Source of the DNA: an uncultured Bacteroidales bacterium
GTDB lineage: Bacteria > Bacteroidota > Bacteroidia > Bacteroidales > Marinilabiliaceae
Direction: 5' to 3'
NCBI GenBank assembly: GCA_945607565.1
Contig: CALYZD010000005.1
Location: 1-55,858, forward strand
Length of the DNA: 55,858 nt
The notes under the pieces are model-generated. The model was given only the letters and a program-made list of their open reading frames with translations. It ran no database searches and was not told where the DNA came from. The translations under genes were made by a program, and so were the position numbers. Shown here in pieces: positions 18,365 to 27,126 of this stretch (position 1 is its first letter; every line of letters starts with the position of its first letter).

Positions 18365-19183
18365 ATGACCGAATTAAAAGAAATAGCAGAAAAAGCATGG
18401 GACGACCGCAGCCTGCTGGCCAGCCCCGAAGTGAAGAAAGGCATATTTGAAATAATCGAGCGGCTCGACAAGGGCCTGCTCCGCGTGGCCCAGCCCGAAG
18501 GCGACGGCAGATGGACGGTGAACGACTGGGTGAAGAAAGCCGTCATCCTCTACTTCCCGCTGCTCGACATGAAGACCACCGAGGCCGGACCGCTCGAATT
18601 CCACGACAAGATTCCGCTCAAGAGCAACTACGCCGAGCTCGGCGTCCGCGTGGTGCCGCAGGCCGTGGCACGCTACGGCGCCTACCTTGAGCGCGGCGTG
18701 GTGCTGATGCCCTCTTACGTCAACATAGGAGCGCACGTCGAAGCGGGGACCATGGTCGACACATGGGCGACCGTGGGCAGCTGCGCCCAGATAGGCAAGG
18801 GCGTGCACCTGAGCGGCGGCGTGGGCATAGGCGGCGTGCTCGAACCGGTGCAGGCCGCGCCGGTCATCATCGAAGACCACGCCTTCATCGGCTCGCGCTG
18901 CATAGTGGTCGAGGGATGCCACATCGGGACCGAAGCGGTGATAGGCGCCGGCACCGTGCTGACGGCGTCGACCAAGATAATCGACGTCACCGGCGACGAA
19001 CCCGTCATAATGAAAGGCGAAGTGCCCGCACGCTCGGTAGTCATCCCCGGCTCCTACGCCAAGAAGTTCCCGGCGGGCGAGTTCAGCGTGCCGGCGGCGC
19101 TCATCATAGGCAAGCGCAAGGAATCGACCGACCGCAAGACGTCGCTCAACCAGTGCCTGCGCGACTACAACGTCTCAATCTGA
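18365..19183 (+). CDS. dapD: Tetrahydrodipicolinate N-succinyltransferase
   Basis: The 272-residue product matches DapD in length and wording. It transfers succinyl from succinyl-CoA to tetrahydrodipicolinate in the lysine/diaminopimelate pathway, in the cytoplasm as a trimer. The N-terminal helical domain (WDDRSLLASPEVKKGIFE) is followed by the left-handed beta-helix hexapeptide repeats (VNIGAHVEAGTMVDTWATVG, GVGIGGVLEPVQAAPVIIED, AVIGAGTVLTASTKI) and the C-terminal segment GKRKESTDRKTSLNQ. A very long hairpin with a T tail ends the unit. Confidence 0.95.
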   Translation: MTELKEIAEKAWDDRSLLASPEVKKGIFEIIERLDKGLLRVAQPEGDGRWTVNDWVKKAVILYFPLLDMKTTEAGPLEFHDKIPLKSNYAELGVRVVPQAVARYGAYLERGVVLMPSYVNIGAHVEAGTMVDTWATVGSCAQIGKGVHLSGGVGIGGVLEPVQAAPVIIEDHAFIGSRCIVVEGCHIGTEAVIGAGTVLTASTKIIDVTGDEPVIMKGEVPARSVVIPGSYAKKFPAGEFSVPAALIIGKRKESTDRKTSLNQCLRDYNVSI

Positions 19184-19220
19184 CGGACGGGGCCCGTTTT
19201 GAAGCCTCGCCGAACACCAT

Positions 19221-19275
19221 AACGCAATTTGTCGTAATTTCGGGTCCCGAAAAGACGACAAGTTGCGTTCTTTTT
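19221..19275 (+). terminator. Long intrinsic terminator after dapD
   Basis: AACGCAATTTGTCGT (19221-19235) pairs with ACGACAAGTTGCGTT (19255-19269) with one mismatch. The loop itself folds TTTCGGG with CCCGAAA, and CTTTTT follows. It ends only 29 nt before the next start codon, so it could also gate the downstream gene. Confidence 0.85.
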
Positions 19276-19304
19276 GCAACCGTGACCACTCAAAACAATC
19301 AGAC

Positions 19305-19877
19305 ATGCAGAACTATCAGCAAGACATCAGGCAGGCCGTGGCGGCGCTCGAAGCCGGCGGCGTCATCCTCTACCCCACCGACACCGTGTGGGGCCTGGGC
19401 TGCGATGCGGCCAACGCCGAGGCCGTGGCCAGGATATACGCCATCAAGCAGCGGCAGGAGAGCAAGAGCATGCTGGTGCTGGTCGACTGCCCGCAGCGCA
19501 TGGCCGTCTACGTCGACACGGTGCCCGACGTGGCATGGGACCTGATGGAACTTGCCAACAAGCCCCTGACCATCATCTACGACGGCGCCAGGAACCTTGC
19601 CCCCAACCTGATTGCCGACGACGGCAGCATAGGCATCCGCGTCACCGCCGAGCAGTTCAGCCGCGACCTGTGCGCACGCTTCCGCCGGCCCATAGTGTCG
19701 ACCTCGGCCAACATCAGCGGCCGGCCCACGCCGCGCACCTTTGCCGAAATACCGGACGAAATCATAAGGCAGTGCGACTACGTGGTCGAATACCGCCGCA
19801 ACGACAACAGCACCCGGCAGCCGTCGGGCATAATAAAGCTCGGCGCCGACAGCCGGGTGAAGATTATCAGACCATAA
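19305..19877 (+). CDS. L-threonylcarbamoyladenylate synthase (Sua5/YrdC family)
   Basis: The 190-residue product is a single YrdC domain. It makes threonylcarbamoyl-AMP from threonine, bicarbonate and ATP for t6A37 tRNA modification. The signatures are GGVILYPTDTVWGLGCDA, KQRQESKSMLVLV, GIRVTAEQFSRDLC and STSANISGRPTPRTF. The start at 19305 is preferred to one 14 codons upstream, which would lie in the terminator hairpin. A thioesterase gene follows after 14 nt, so the two are probably co-transcribed. Assignment as tsaC or sua5 type is left open; the length fits the short TsaC form. Confidence 0.9.
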   Translation: MQNYQQDIRQAVAALEAGGVILYPTDTVWGLGCDAANAEAVARIYAIKQRQESKSMLVLVDCPQRMAVYVDTVPDVAWDLMELANKPLTIIYDGARNLAPNLIADDGSIGIRVTAEQFSRDLCARFRRPIVSTSANISGRPTPRTFAEIPDEIIRQCDYVVEYRRNDNSTRQPSGIIKLGADSRVKIIRP

Positions 19878-19891
19878 AAAACACGACAGCC

Positions 19892-20341
19892 ATGAGCGTA
19901 AAATATCCCATCGACATCGTCAACCACAAATTCTACGAAACGGTGGACGTACAGGTCCGCTTCAACGACATCGACATCTTCGAGCACGTCAACAACGCCG
20001 TCATTCAGAGCTACTTCGACCTGGGCCGCGTCACCTACCTCGAACGGATATACGGCAGGAACTTCTACCGCAACGACCAGGTGCTGATAATAGCCTCGAA
20101 CAAGACCGACTTCCACGATCCGGTGCTGATGGACGACGAGCTCGAAGTGCGGACGTCGATATACGAGATAGGCGTCAAGAGCCTGAAGATGATACAGGTC
20201 ATCTACGACCGCCGCAGCCACCGCATCAAGACCGTGTGCGACTCGGTGATGGTGGCCGTGCAGCGCAGCACCGGCACCAGCATCGAGCTGCCGCAGCAGT
20301 GGCGCGACGCCATCGAGATGTTCGAGAAGATGGCGCACTGA
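19892..20341 (+). CDS. Hot-dog fold acyl-CoA thioesterase (4HBT family)
   Basis: The 149-residue product has the 4-hydroxybenzoyl-CoA thioesterase/YbgC pattern. VQVRFNDIDIFEHVNNAVIQSYFD contains the catalytic-loop region with Asp and His-Val-Asn-Asn (given in two parts, VRFNDIDIFEHVNN and AVIQSYFD), followed by VTYLERIYG. The middle strands (LDELEVRTSIYEIGVKS-like) and C terminus fit a single hot-dog domain. It should hydrolyse short or aromatic acyl-CoA esters in the cytoplasm; the natural substrate is unknown. It follows the Sua5/YrdC gene by 14 nt. Confidence 0.85.
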   Translation: MSVKYPIDIVNHKFYETVDVQVRFNDIDIFEHVNNAVIQSYFDLGRVTYLERIYGRNFYRNDQVLIIASNKTDFHDPVLMDDELEVRTSIYEIGVKSLKMIQVIYDRRSHRIKTVCDSVMVAVQRSTGTSIELPQQWRDAIEMFEKMAH

Positions 20342-20464
20342 CGCCGCAGCTGACCGAAGTCATTTCCGGAGCCGCAGCCGCAGCCGTGGCCGGCGGCACC
20401 GACTGCATTAAAAGCCCACTGCCGCACCATAATAGAAAACAAATTCATAACTTGCGGCTTTGAT

Positions 20465-22609
20465 ATGCCTACACGATTAGAAATGACTCCGAAAACCCTG
20501 ATAACGCTCCTTTGCCTCGGCACGGCCACTGTGGCCGGCTCGCAGACAACCGACGAGCTTGACATGATGATCAGCCGGCTCGAAGCGGCCAGCGGCACCG
20601 AAAACGCACTGCCGATAGCCGACAGCGCCTACTCGCTTGCCACGGCACTGGGCGACACCGCCACGTCCGACTACGTGCTGATGAACCGCGTGTCGTGCCT
20701 GCAGCAGCTGTCGCTCTACGACAGCACCATCATCTGGGCCGACCGCGTGGAGCAGATACTGCGCCAGCACGGCAACTACGACTACATCTACCCCACCATC
20801 TACATCAGAATACTCAGCTACATTGAGGTGGGCAAATACCAGCTGGCCATGCAGCAGGCCAAGAAGCTGCTGGCCGAAGCCAACGAACGCGGCAGCCTCG
20901 TGGCCAAGATATACGCCATGGAGTGCCAGGGCCTGGTCAACTCCGAGCAGGGACGCGACGACGAGGCATTCGCCACCTACACCAACTGCCTCAACGAGAT
21001 AGAGAACAGCGGCAACGTCGAGGAACTGGGCTCGCTCAAGCTCGAAGTGGCCACCTTCCGCATACAGGCCGCGCAGCACATCGAAAACAAGAACCAGGCA
21101 CTGGCCGTGCTCGACCAGTACAGCAGAATCATCGAGGAGTTCGGCTCGTCGGACTCGAACGCCGCCGACATGTTCATCGAAGACTACCGGCTGATGATGC
21201 ACGTGTGCTACGCCAACATCTACATCGACACCAACAACCGCGACCAGGCACTGCGTCACCTCGAAATGGCGCAGGACATCTATGAGCAGTACCCGATTGT
21301 GGAAATGTACAAAGCCTACCTCAACGACGCACGGGCACGCCTCGAAATGCTCGACGGCAACTATCGCGAAGCCACCCTCTGCGCCGACAGCGCCGGCACG
21401 TTCTATCACCGCAACAATCAGACCAAGTCCGAAATAAAGGCACTGAGGCTGATGATGCGCGGACTCTACCTCTCGAAGCAGTACACCGACATCTACAACG
21501 TGGCCGAGCGCATCCTGACGCTCAACGACTCGCTCAACACCCAGAGCTACTCGAAGGCCGTGGAGGAATACCAGACCATGCTGCAGGTCGACAAGCTGAG
21601 CATGGAGGCCGACAAGCTGCAGATTGAAGCCGACAAGCTGCAGGCCCGCCAGACCATGTGGATATTCATCATCATCACAATAGTGGCCGTGTCGACCATC
21701 GTGGTGCTGGTCATGAAACGCAGACGCCAGCAGGAACGCCAGAAAATACTGAGCGAGCAGAAGAAACTGCTCGAAGAGGAAGTGGAACGGCAGACCAAGG
21801 AACTGCGCCTGCAGAAGACCGAAATCGAGATGAAGAACCGCGACATAACCGACAGCATCAACTATGCGCAGCGCATCCAGACGGCCATTCTCCCCAACCT
21901 CAACGCACTCAAGGACTGCGGCATCGAGGGCGCATTCAAGCTCTTCATCCCCTGCAACATAGTGAGCGGCGACTTCTACTGGAACTTCATAGGCAAGGAG
22001 AACATCATCTTTGCCTGCGCCGACTGCACGGGCCACGGCGTGCCGGGAGCATTCATGTCAATGATTGGCACCACCATCCTCAACGACCTGTGCGAGCATC
22101 AGCCCGAACCGCCCTCGCCCGCCGAACTGCTCGAACTGCTGCACATCAGCCTGCTGCAGGTGCTCAACCAGAGCGGCGAGTCGGCGTCGAAAGACGGCAT
22201 GGACATCGCCATCATCAACTACAACACCCGGACCCGCAAGGCCCAGATTGCCGGCGCACGACGCCCCACCTACGTCTACCGCAACGGCGAAATGGAGGAG
22301 TGCAAGGGCGTCAAGCGCAGCATAGGCGAGCGCGACTACACCCGCGAGACGCTCCCCTTCGTCGACCACGAATACGAGTTCGCCAAGGGCGACACCGTCT
22401 ACCTCTGCTCCGACGGCCTGGCCGACCAGTTCGGCGGCCCCACGCCCAACGGCAAGAGGCTCAAGAGCAGCGGCCTGACCAAGATGCTCAACACGCTGGT
22501 GGAACTGCCACTCGACCAGCAGGCGGCCAAAATCGAAGAAATGTACTACGAGTGGCGCGGCAGCTGCGAGCAGTTCGACGACATATCGCTCATCGGCATC
22601 CGCTTCTGA
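20465..22609 (+). CDS. TPR-containing membrane SpoIIE-family protein phosphatase
   Basis: The 714-residue product has an N-terminal signal-like segment; a start 6 codons later (20483, MTPKTLITLLCL) gives an even cleaner signal peptide. Residues about 30-390 are TPR-like helical repeats placed in the periplasm. One transmembrane helix follows (about 398-421, WIFIIITIVAVSTIVVLVM), then a charged coiled coil (about 422-470) and a cytoplasmic SpoIIE/PP2C-type phosphatase (about 475-714). Metal-binding features are VSGDFYW (Asp503), CADCTGHGVPGAFMSMIG and LCSDGLADQFGG. The domain order suggests a sensor that dephosphorylates an anti-sigma-antagonist-type partner. No such partner gene is adjacent. 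Confidence 0.85.
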   Translation: MPTRLEMTPKTLITLLCLGTATVAGSQTTDELDMMISRLEAASGTENALPIADSAYSLATALGDTATSDYVLMNRVSCLQQLSLYDSTIIWADRVEQILRQHGNYDYIYPTIYIRILSYIEVGKYQLAMQQAKKLLAEANERGSLVAKIYAMECQGLVNSEQGRDDEAFATYTNCLNEIENSGNVEELGSLKLEVATFRIQAAQHIENKNQALAVLDQYSRIIEEFGSSDSNAADMFIEDYRLMMHVCYANIYIDTNNRDQALRHLEMAQDIYEQYPIVEMYKAYLNDARARLEMLDGNYREATLCADSAGTFYHRNNQTKSEIKALRLMMRGLYLSKQYTDIYNVAERILTLNDSLNTQSYSKAVEEYQTMLQVDKLSMEADKLQIEADKLQARQTMWIFIIITIVAVSTIVVLVMKRRRQQERQKILSEQKKLLEEEVERQTKELRLQKTEIEMKNRDITDSINYAQRIQTAILPNLNALKDCGIEGAFKLFIPCNIVSGDFYWNFIGKENIIFACADCTGHGVPGAFMSMIGTTILNDLCEHQPEPPSPAELLELLHISLLQVLNQSGESASKDGMDIAIINYNTRTRKAQIAGARRPTYVYRNGEMEECKGVKRSIGERDYTRETLPFVDHEYEFAKGDTVYLCSDGLADQFGGPTPNGKRLKSSGLTKMLNTLVELPLDQQAAKIEEMYYEWRGSCEQFDDISLIGIRF

Positions 22610-22620
22610 CGCGCGCACAC

Positions 22621-22645
22621 AAAAAAGCCCTGCCCCTCGCAGGGC
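22621..22645 (-). terminator. Intrinsic terminator of the 22684 gene
   Basis: GCCCTGC (22627-22633) pairs with GCAGGGC (22639-22645) around a 5-nt loop. On the minus strand six T follow. It lies between the two convergent genes. Confidence 0.8.
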
Positions 22646-22683
22646 AGAGCTTCCAATATTTTCTGCTTGCCGACGCCGGCGCT

Positions 22684-23349
22684 CTATGCCGACATGGGGT
22701 CGAGAGTCGGATTGCGGCGCTCCATGACGTTCTGCCAGAGGGCGTAGATGTCGTTGCGCGACGAGCGGGCCACACCCTCGGTCTGCACCAGCTTGCTGCG
22801 CCTCGCTATGAGCAGTGCCCCCGACGGCGCGCTGCAGCTGTCGTTGGCCAGCACGAAGTCAATGTTGTGGTCGAACATGTCGGCAATCGACAGGACGTCG
22901 GCCACGCAATCCACAATCAGCACACGGCGATATTTGCGGCACAGGCGGCCGAGAGCCGTCAGCGTGCAGCGGTCGATGTCGGATGCGGTGAAGAGATGCC
23001 CGCAGCTGCGACCGGCGGCAAACATGGCCTCGACCGTGTCGGCAAGGCCGGCGTCCGAAGCGCTGACCACGGCAAACGGAATGTCGAGCGCCCGGCAGGC
23101 GTCGGCCACATAGCCGTCGGCTCCGGCGGTGGACACGATGACGACACTGCCGTCGAACGGGACGAGCGACGAGAGCACCGAGTCGGTCAGGAAGCGGCGG
23201 TCGGAGTTGACGAAGATGCCTTCGTAGCCGGTCAGGTAGAATTGTTCGGGGTGTATGTTCTGATGCGCAACGACCGTCTGATAGATGGAGCTGAGGCCGC
23301 TGAGCTGCATGAAGCTGTCGGACAAATCGTGAATTACGTGCGTTTCCAT
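22684..23349 (-). CDS. Aminotransferase class V-like protein, probable pseudoenzyme
   Basis: The product is 221 residues from METHVIHDLSDSF; a start at 23429 (MKKSRQHTCF) would add 27 residues. Its outline follows the large domain of 2-aminoethylphosphonate transaminase-like class V enzymes: GYEGIFVNSD in the place of the cofactor-phosphate loop, VVIVSTAGADGYVADACRAL for the NGAYG segment, and VLIVDCVAD (Asp147) for the Asp that binds the pyridine nitrogen. Where those enzymes have N-K-C with the Schiff-base lysine, this protein has NDSCSAPSG (169-177), so no PLP lysine is seen. It is also much shorter than the usual 360 or so residues. It is probably a non-catalytic homologue; function unknown. 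It is divergent from comM. Confidence 0.55.
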   Translation of the reverse strand: METHVIHDLSDSFMQLSGLSSIYQTVVAHQNIHPEQFYLTGYEGIFVNSDRRFLTDSVLSSLVPFDGSVVIVSTAGADGYVADACRALDIPFAVVSASDAGLADTVEAMFAAGRSCGHLFTASDIDRCTLTALGRLCRKYRRVLIVDCVADVLSIADMFDHNIDFVLANDSCSAPSGALLIARRSKLVQTEGVARSSRNDIYALWQNVMERRNPTLDPMSA

Positions 23350-23578
23350 AAGCGATGAGGTTATCAGGTAAAACTCGGTATCATGACAATCGTCGGGCAG
23401 AAAACACGTATGTTGTCGGCTCTTTTTCATTAAAAAAGTCGTGATCATGGGCCTGGGGGCGGCAACAGGGGCTTTTTTCACAAAAAGCGTCGTGGTTTTA
23501 ACTGTTTTATTCCAACATTTTGTAGTTTTAAGGATTGATAACAAACAGACCCCGCAAACCACTGCAAAACAACGCTCT

Positions 23579-25117
23579 ATGTTAGTAAAGACATACGGTT
23601 CGGCCGTCAGCGGCATCAACGCCTTCACCGTCACCATCGAAGTCAACGTGTCGCAAGGCATCAAGTTTTTCATAGTCGGGCTGCCGGACAACGCTGTGAA
23701 GGAGAGCCAGCAGCGGATGGAATCGGCCCTGAACGTCAACGGATGGCGCTGGCCCGGGCGCAAGATAGTAATCAACATGGCGCCGGCCGACATCCGCAAA
23801 GAAGGCTCGGCCTACGACCTGCCGCTGGCCATAGGCATCATGGCGGCGTCGGAACAGATCAGGCCCGACAATCTGCACCGGTATCTGATTATGGGCGAAC
23901 TGTCGCTCGACGGCAGCATCATGGCCGTCAAGGGCGTGCTGCCGATGGCCATCAAGGCAAAGGAGGAGGGCTTCGAGGGCTGCATCTTCCCGATGTGCAA
24001 CGCCCGCGAGGCGGCCATTGTGAAGGGAATCAAGATTTTCGGAGCGAGCACGCTGAACGATGTGGCCACCTTTCTCGAAACCGGCAGCGGCCTCGACGAG
24101 GTGACGGTGGACACCGACGAGGAGTTCGAGCGCGGCCTCGGCCTCAACGACTTCGACTTCTCGGAAGTCAAGGGTCAGGAGAGCGTCAAGCGGGCGCTCG
24201 AGATTGCGGCCGCCGGCTCGCACAACATCATTCTCATCGGCGCGCCGGGCTCGGGCAAGTCGATGATGGCCAAGCGCCTGCCGTCCATCCTCCCGCCGCT
24301 GACGCTCGATGAGGCGCTCGAGACCACCAAGATACACTCGGTGGCCGGCAAGATTCAGGGCGGCGCATCGCTGATAACCCGACGGCCGTTCCGCAGCCCG
24401 CACCACACCATCTCGGACGTAGCGCTGGTGGGTGGCGGCAGTTTTCCGCAGCCGGGCGAGATTTCGCTGGCCCACAACGGCGTGCTCTTTCTCGACGAGC
24501 TGCCGGAGTTCAAGCGGACGGTGCTCGAGGTGATGCGCCAGCCGCTCGAAGACCGCACCATCAGCATCAGCCGCGCCCGTCTGACCACCGACTATCCGGC
24601 CAGCTTCATGCTTGTGGCCAGCATGAACCCGTGTCCGTGCGGATATTTCAACCATCCGGAGCGCAAGTGCGTGTGCAGCCCGGGCATGGTCCAGAAGTAT
24701 CTGGGCCGCATCTCGGGCCCGCTGCTCGACCGCATCGACCTGCACATCGAGGTGGTGCCCGTGCCGTTCAACAAGCTGGCCGAAGCGCCTCCGGCCGAGT
24801 CGAGCGCCGCAATCAGGAAACGCGTGATGGCGGCCAGAGAGATACAGACCCTCCGATACCGCGACGAGACGGGGATTCACTGCAACGCGCAGATGACGTC
24901 GCGCATGCTCAGCAAATACGCCTCGCCCGACGAGAGCGGACGCCGCATTCTGAAACTGGCCATGGAGCGGCTGGGGCTGTCGGCACGGGCCTACGACAGG
25001 ATTCTGAAGGTGTCGCGCACCATTGCCGACCTCGAAGGCTCTGAGCGCATCACGTCGGCACACATCTCCGAAGCCATCCAGTATCGCAGCCTCGACCGCG
25101 ACACGTGGGGCAATTAG
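23579..25117 (+). CDS. comM: ComM/YifB family Mg-chelatase-like AAA+ ATPase
   Basis: The 512-residue product starts at MLVKTYGSAVSGINAF; the upstream open frame has no similarity to the family. It has an N-terminal Lon-protease-like S5 domain (about 1-165), the AAA+ core with Walker A IGAPGSGKSMMAKRLP, and the Mg-chelatase C-terminal helical domain. Four cysteines in NPCPCGYFNHPERKCVC look like the usual metal-binding insertion. ComM-type helicases promote branch migration during natural transformation; a broader role in recombination is possible. Its TAG stop overlaps the stop of the convergent gene by 4 bp. Confidence 0.93.
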   Translation: MLVKTYGSAVSGINAFTVTIEVNVSQGIKFFIVGLPDNAVKESQQRMESALNVNGWRWPGRKIVINMAPADIRKEGSAYDLPLAIGIMAASEQIRPDNLHRYLIMGELSLDGSIMAVKGVLPMAIKAKEEGFEGCIFPMCNAREAAIVKGIKIFGASTLNDVATFLETGSGLDEVTVDTDEEFERGLGLNDFDFSEVKGQESVKRALEIAAAGSHNIILIGAPGSGKSMMAKRLPSILPPLTLDEALETTKIHSVAGKIQGGASLITRRPFRSPHHTISDVALVGGGSFPQPGEISLAHNGVLFLDELPEFKRTVLEVMRQPLEDRTISISRARLTTDYPASFMLVASMNPCPCGYFNHPERKCVCSPGMVQKYLGRISGPLLDRIDLHIEVVPVPFNKLAEAPPAESSAAIRKRVMAAREIQTLRYRDETGIHCNAQMTSRMLSKYASPDESGRRILKLAMERLGLSARAYDRILKVSRTIADLEGSERITSAHISEAIQYRSLDRDTWGN

Positions 25118-27126
25118 AAACGATAGCGCGCCTGCAGCTTGAGCTCGGTGGTGTGCGAGGAGTTGACCTGCGTGTGGCCCGAACTGATGACCGACCGGTC
25201 GGAATAGCGGACGTGATGCACGCGCAGGCCAAGCGTCAGACTGTCAAGCGGTTTATACGAGACATTCATCAGCCCGGCAATGCCGCGGTTCTGGAACGAC
25301 GGAATCGAGAACGAATAGAGGACGTCGGGCAGGAAGGAATAGATGCGGCTGTAGTAATCGTCGGTGTCGAAGTGCGAAATCACCCAGTCGATGGTGAAGC
25401 GCGGCAGACGGTAGCGCACGTTCTGGCTTATCATGAAGCCGTTGGAGTGGAAGCGGCCGGCGTCGTAGCTTGTCAGGTCGAGTGTCGATCTGATGGTCAC
25501 ATAGTCGAAGACACTCTGCCACACCAGCTTGTACGACTTGCGGCTGTGCTCCACCAGCGCGCTGCCGCCGCCAATGGGCTGACGCTCGTTGCGGTCGTAT
25601 TTGAAGCGGAAGCGGAGCTCGCTGGCGGCCGACACGGTGCAGGTGGCGTGGAGCCGCATCACGCTGCCCGTCGACGGCGCCGGAACCTGATAGCGCATCC
25701 AACGATAACGATAGACATTGACACTGCCCAGCAGCGACAGCCTCGGCACGGGCGACAGCGACAGCGCGGCATAGAGGCCCTCCTCGCCGCCGGGCTGCGA
25801 CGAGCGCGAGAATGAGTTCTGATAAACCGAAAAATATTTGCGGCCGTAGTTGCGATAGGAGAGCGTGAAGCAGACGTCGCGCGGCAGCAGGAAATCGAAA
25901 TTCTGCAAGACGGCATATCCGCCGCCGCTCTGCCAGGCCACCTCGCCCGACATCGACAACGGCCTGTCGTAGAAGACGTAGTCGGCCGAGAGGGTCGTCA
26001 TGTCGCTGCCCGTGGGGTAGAACTTTTTGTAGGGCTTGTCGGGCTCGGCAAGTGGGATGCCCGAGTGCCAGTGGTTGACGCCGCAGCCGGCGGCCACCTT
26101 TTCGTGCGAATAGCGCGCATAGGCGCCGTAGAGCTGCTGACGGAGCGAGTGGCGCTTGGAGAGCTCGGAGGCCGTGCGGTGATAGCCGGTGGCGCTGATG
26201 CTCTGCATCCGCAGCGTCAGAGTGTCGTCGGCAAGCGTGGCGTCGCCCTTGGTCGACGAGGCGAAGGCCACGGCCGTGAGCGAACCCCACCGCGCCCTTG
26301 CCGCCAGGCCGCGCAGATAGCCGCTCTCGGTCGCCGAAAAGTTGGGCGCTATGCCGTTGAAACAACGCGTCACCGATGTCTGCATCGACGAAAAATCGAC
26401 CGCAAAGCCCGTCCACAGGCCCAGCCCCTGGCCGAAGCGCGCCGAATAGTTACCCAGAATGACCTGCTTCAGCCACGAGTTCCGGGGCTTGTAATTGACG
26501 AATCCCGACACGAAATCGGTGGTCGGATAGTAGCGCGAGAACATCGGCTCGCCGGCATCGTTCTCGAAAAGCAGTCCGCAGCGCAGCCGCTTGTTGGCCG
26601 TGAACTCCTGCTTGAGCAGGACCTTGTAGGGTCCGCCCTTGAAGGCAGCCTCGGTCGTGTCGGTCGCGGCCCGGTAGCCCACCGCGCGCGGCAGCGACGT
26701 CTGCACCCTCAGCAGCGATTTGCCGTGCACACGGAGGCGGCGCCGGCCCGTTATGCGGTGGTCGTAGCCGCCCACGTAGACATAGGGCATCAGCCGCACC
26801 ACGGCCAGACTGTCGAAGCCGGGCAGGCCGTAGAGTTCGGACACATCGGCAAAGCCGCCCGTCAGCACCTTGCGCGCTATCGACCTGACCATCAGCGGCG
26901 ACACGGCCGGCATGGCGCTCAGGGCGTCGTAGTCGGGGTCGTTGAGGTTGATGGGGTTCTCCTCTATTTCGGCCAGCGATTCGGCCAGCTCGTCGTTGGC
27001 CTCCGAGGCGCCGTCGTCCTGCATGTCTTCGAGGGCATAGGTCAGGCCGCCGTGCTCGTCGGCCACCTGAGCCGGCGTCAGTGCGCTCATCAGCAGAGCC
27101 ATCGCTGCAACGACGATTCTTTTCAT
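25114..27126 (-). CDS. Helix-hairpin-helix protein with predicted outer-membrane beta-barrel
   Basis: The 670-residue product starts MKRIVVAAMALLMSALTPAQV, a typical signal peptide. Residues about 60-120 contain two helix-hairpin-helix-like motifs of the ComEA kind (NPINLNDPDYDALSAMPAV and ADVSELYGLPGFDSL). The remaining 550 residues are alternating strands rich in Tyr, Arg and Ser, ending ELKLQARYRF with a terminal Phe, as in beta-barrels. This architecture recurs in Bacteroidetes as an uncharacterised family. ComEA-like motifs might bind DNA outside the cytoplasm, but that is speculation. The start overlaps the stop of the upstream barrel gene (ATGA), so they are co-translated. Confidence 0.75.
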   Translation of the reverse strand: MKRIVVAAMALLMSALTPAQVADEHGGLTYALEDMQDDGASEANDELAESLAEIEENPINLNDPDYDALSAMPAVSPLMVRSIARKVLTGGFADVSELYGLPGFDSLAVVRLMPYVYVGGYDHRITGRRRLRVHGKSLLRVQTSLPRAVGYRAATDTTEAAFKGGPYKVLLKQEFTANKRLRCGLLFENDAGEPMFSRYYPTTDFVSGFVNYKPRNSWLKQVILGNYSARFGQGLGLWTGFAVDFSSMQTSVTRCFNGIAPNFSATESGYLRGLAARARWGSLTAVAFASSTKGDATLADDTLTLRMQSISATGYHRTASELSKRHSLRQQLYGAYARYSHEKVAAGCGVNHWHSGIPLAEPDKPYKKFYPTGSDMTTLSADYVFYDRPLSMSGEVAWQSGGGYAVLQNFDFLLPRDVCFTLSYRNYGRKYFSVYQNSFSRSSQPGGEEGLYAALSLSPVPRLSLLGSVNVYRYRWMRYQVPAPSTGSVMRLHATCTVSAASELRFRFKYDRNERQPIGGGSALVEHSRKSYKLVWQSVFDYVTIRSTLDLTSYDAGRFHSNGFMISQNVRYRLPRFTIDWVISHFDTDDYYSRIYSFLPDVLYSFSIPSFQNRGIAGLMNVSYKPLDSLTLGLRVHHVRYSDRSVISSGHTQVNSSHTTELKLQARYRF

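Noticed and set aside
23441-23578. Upstream extension of comM
   Set aside because: The family begins at MLVKTYG; the extra 46 codons lie in the divergent promoter region.
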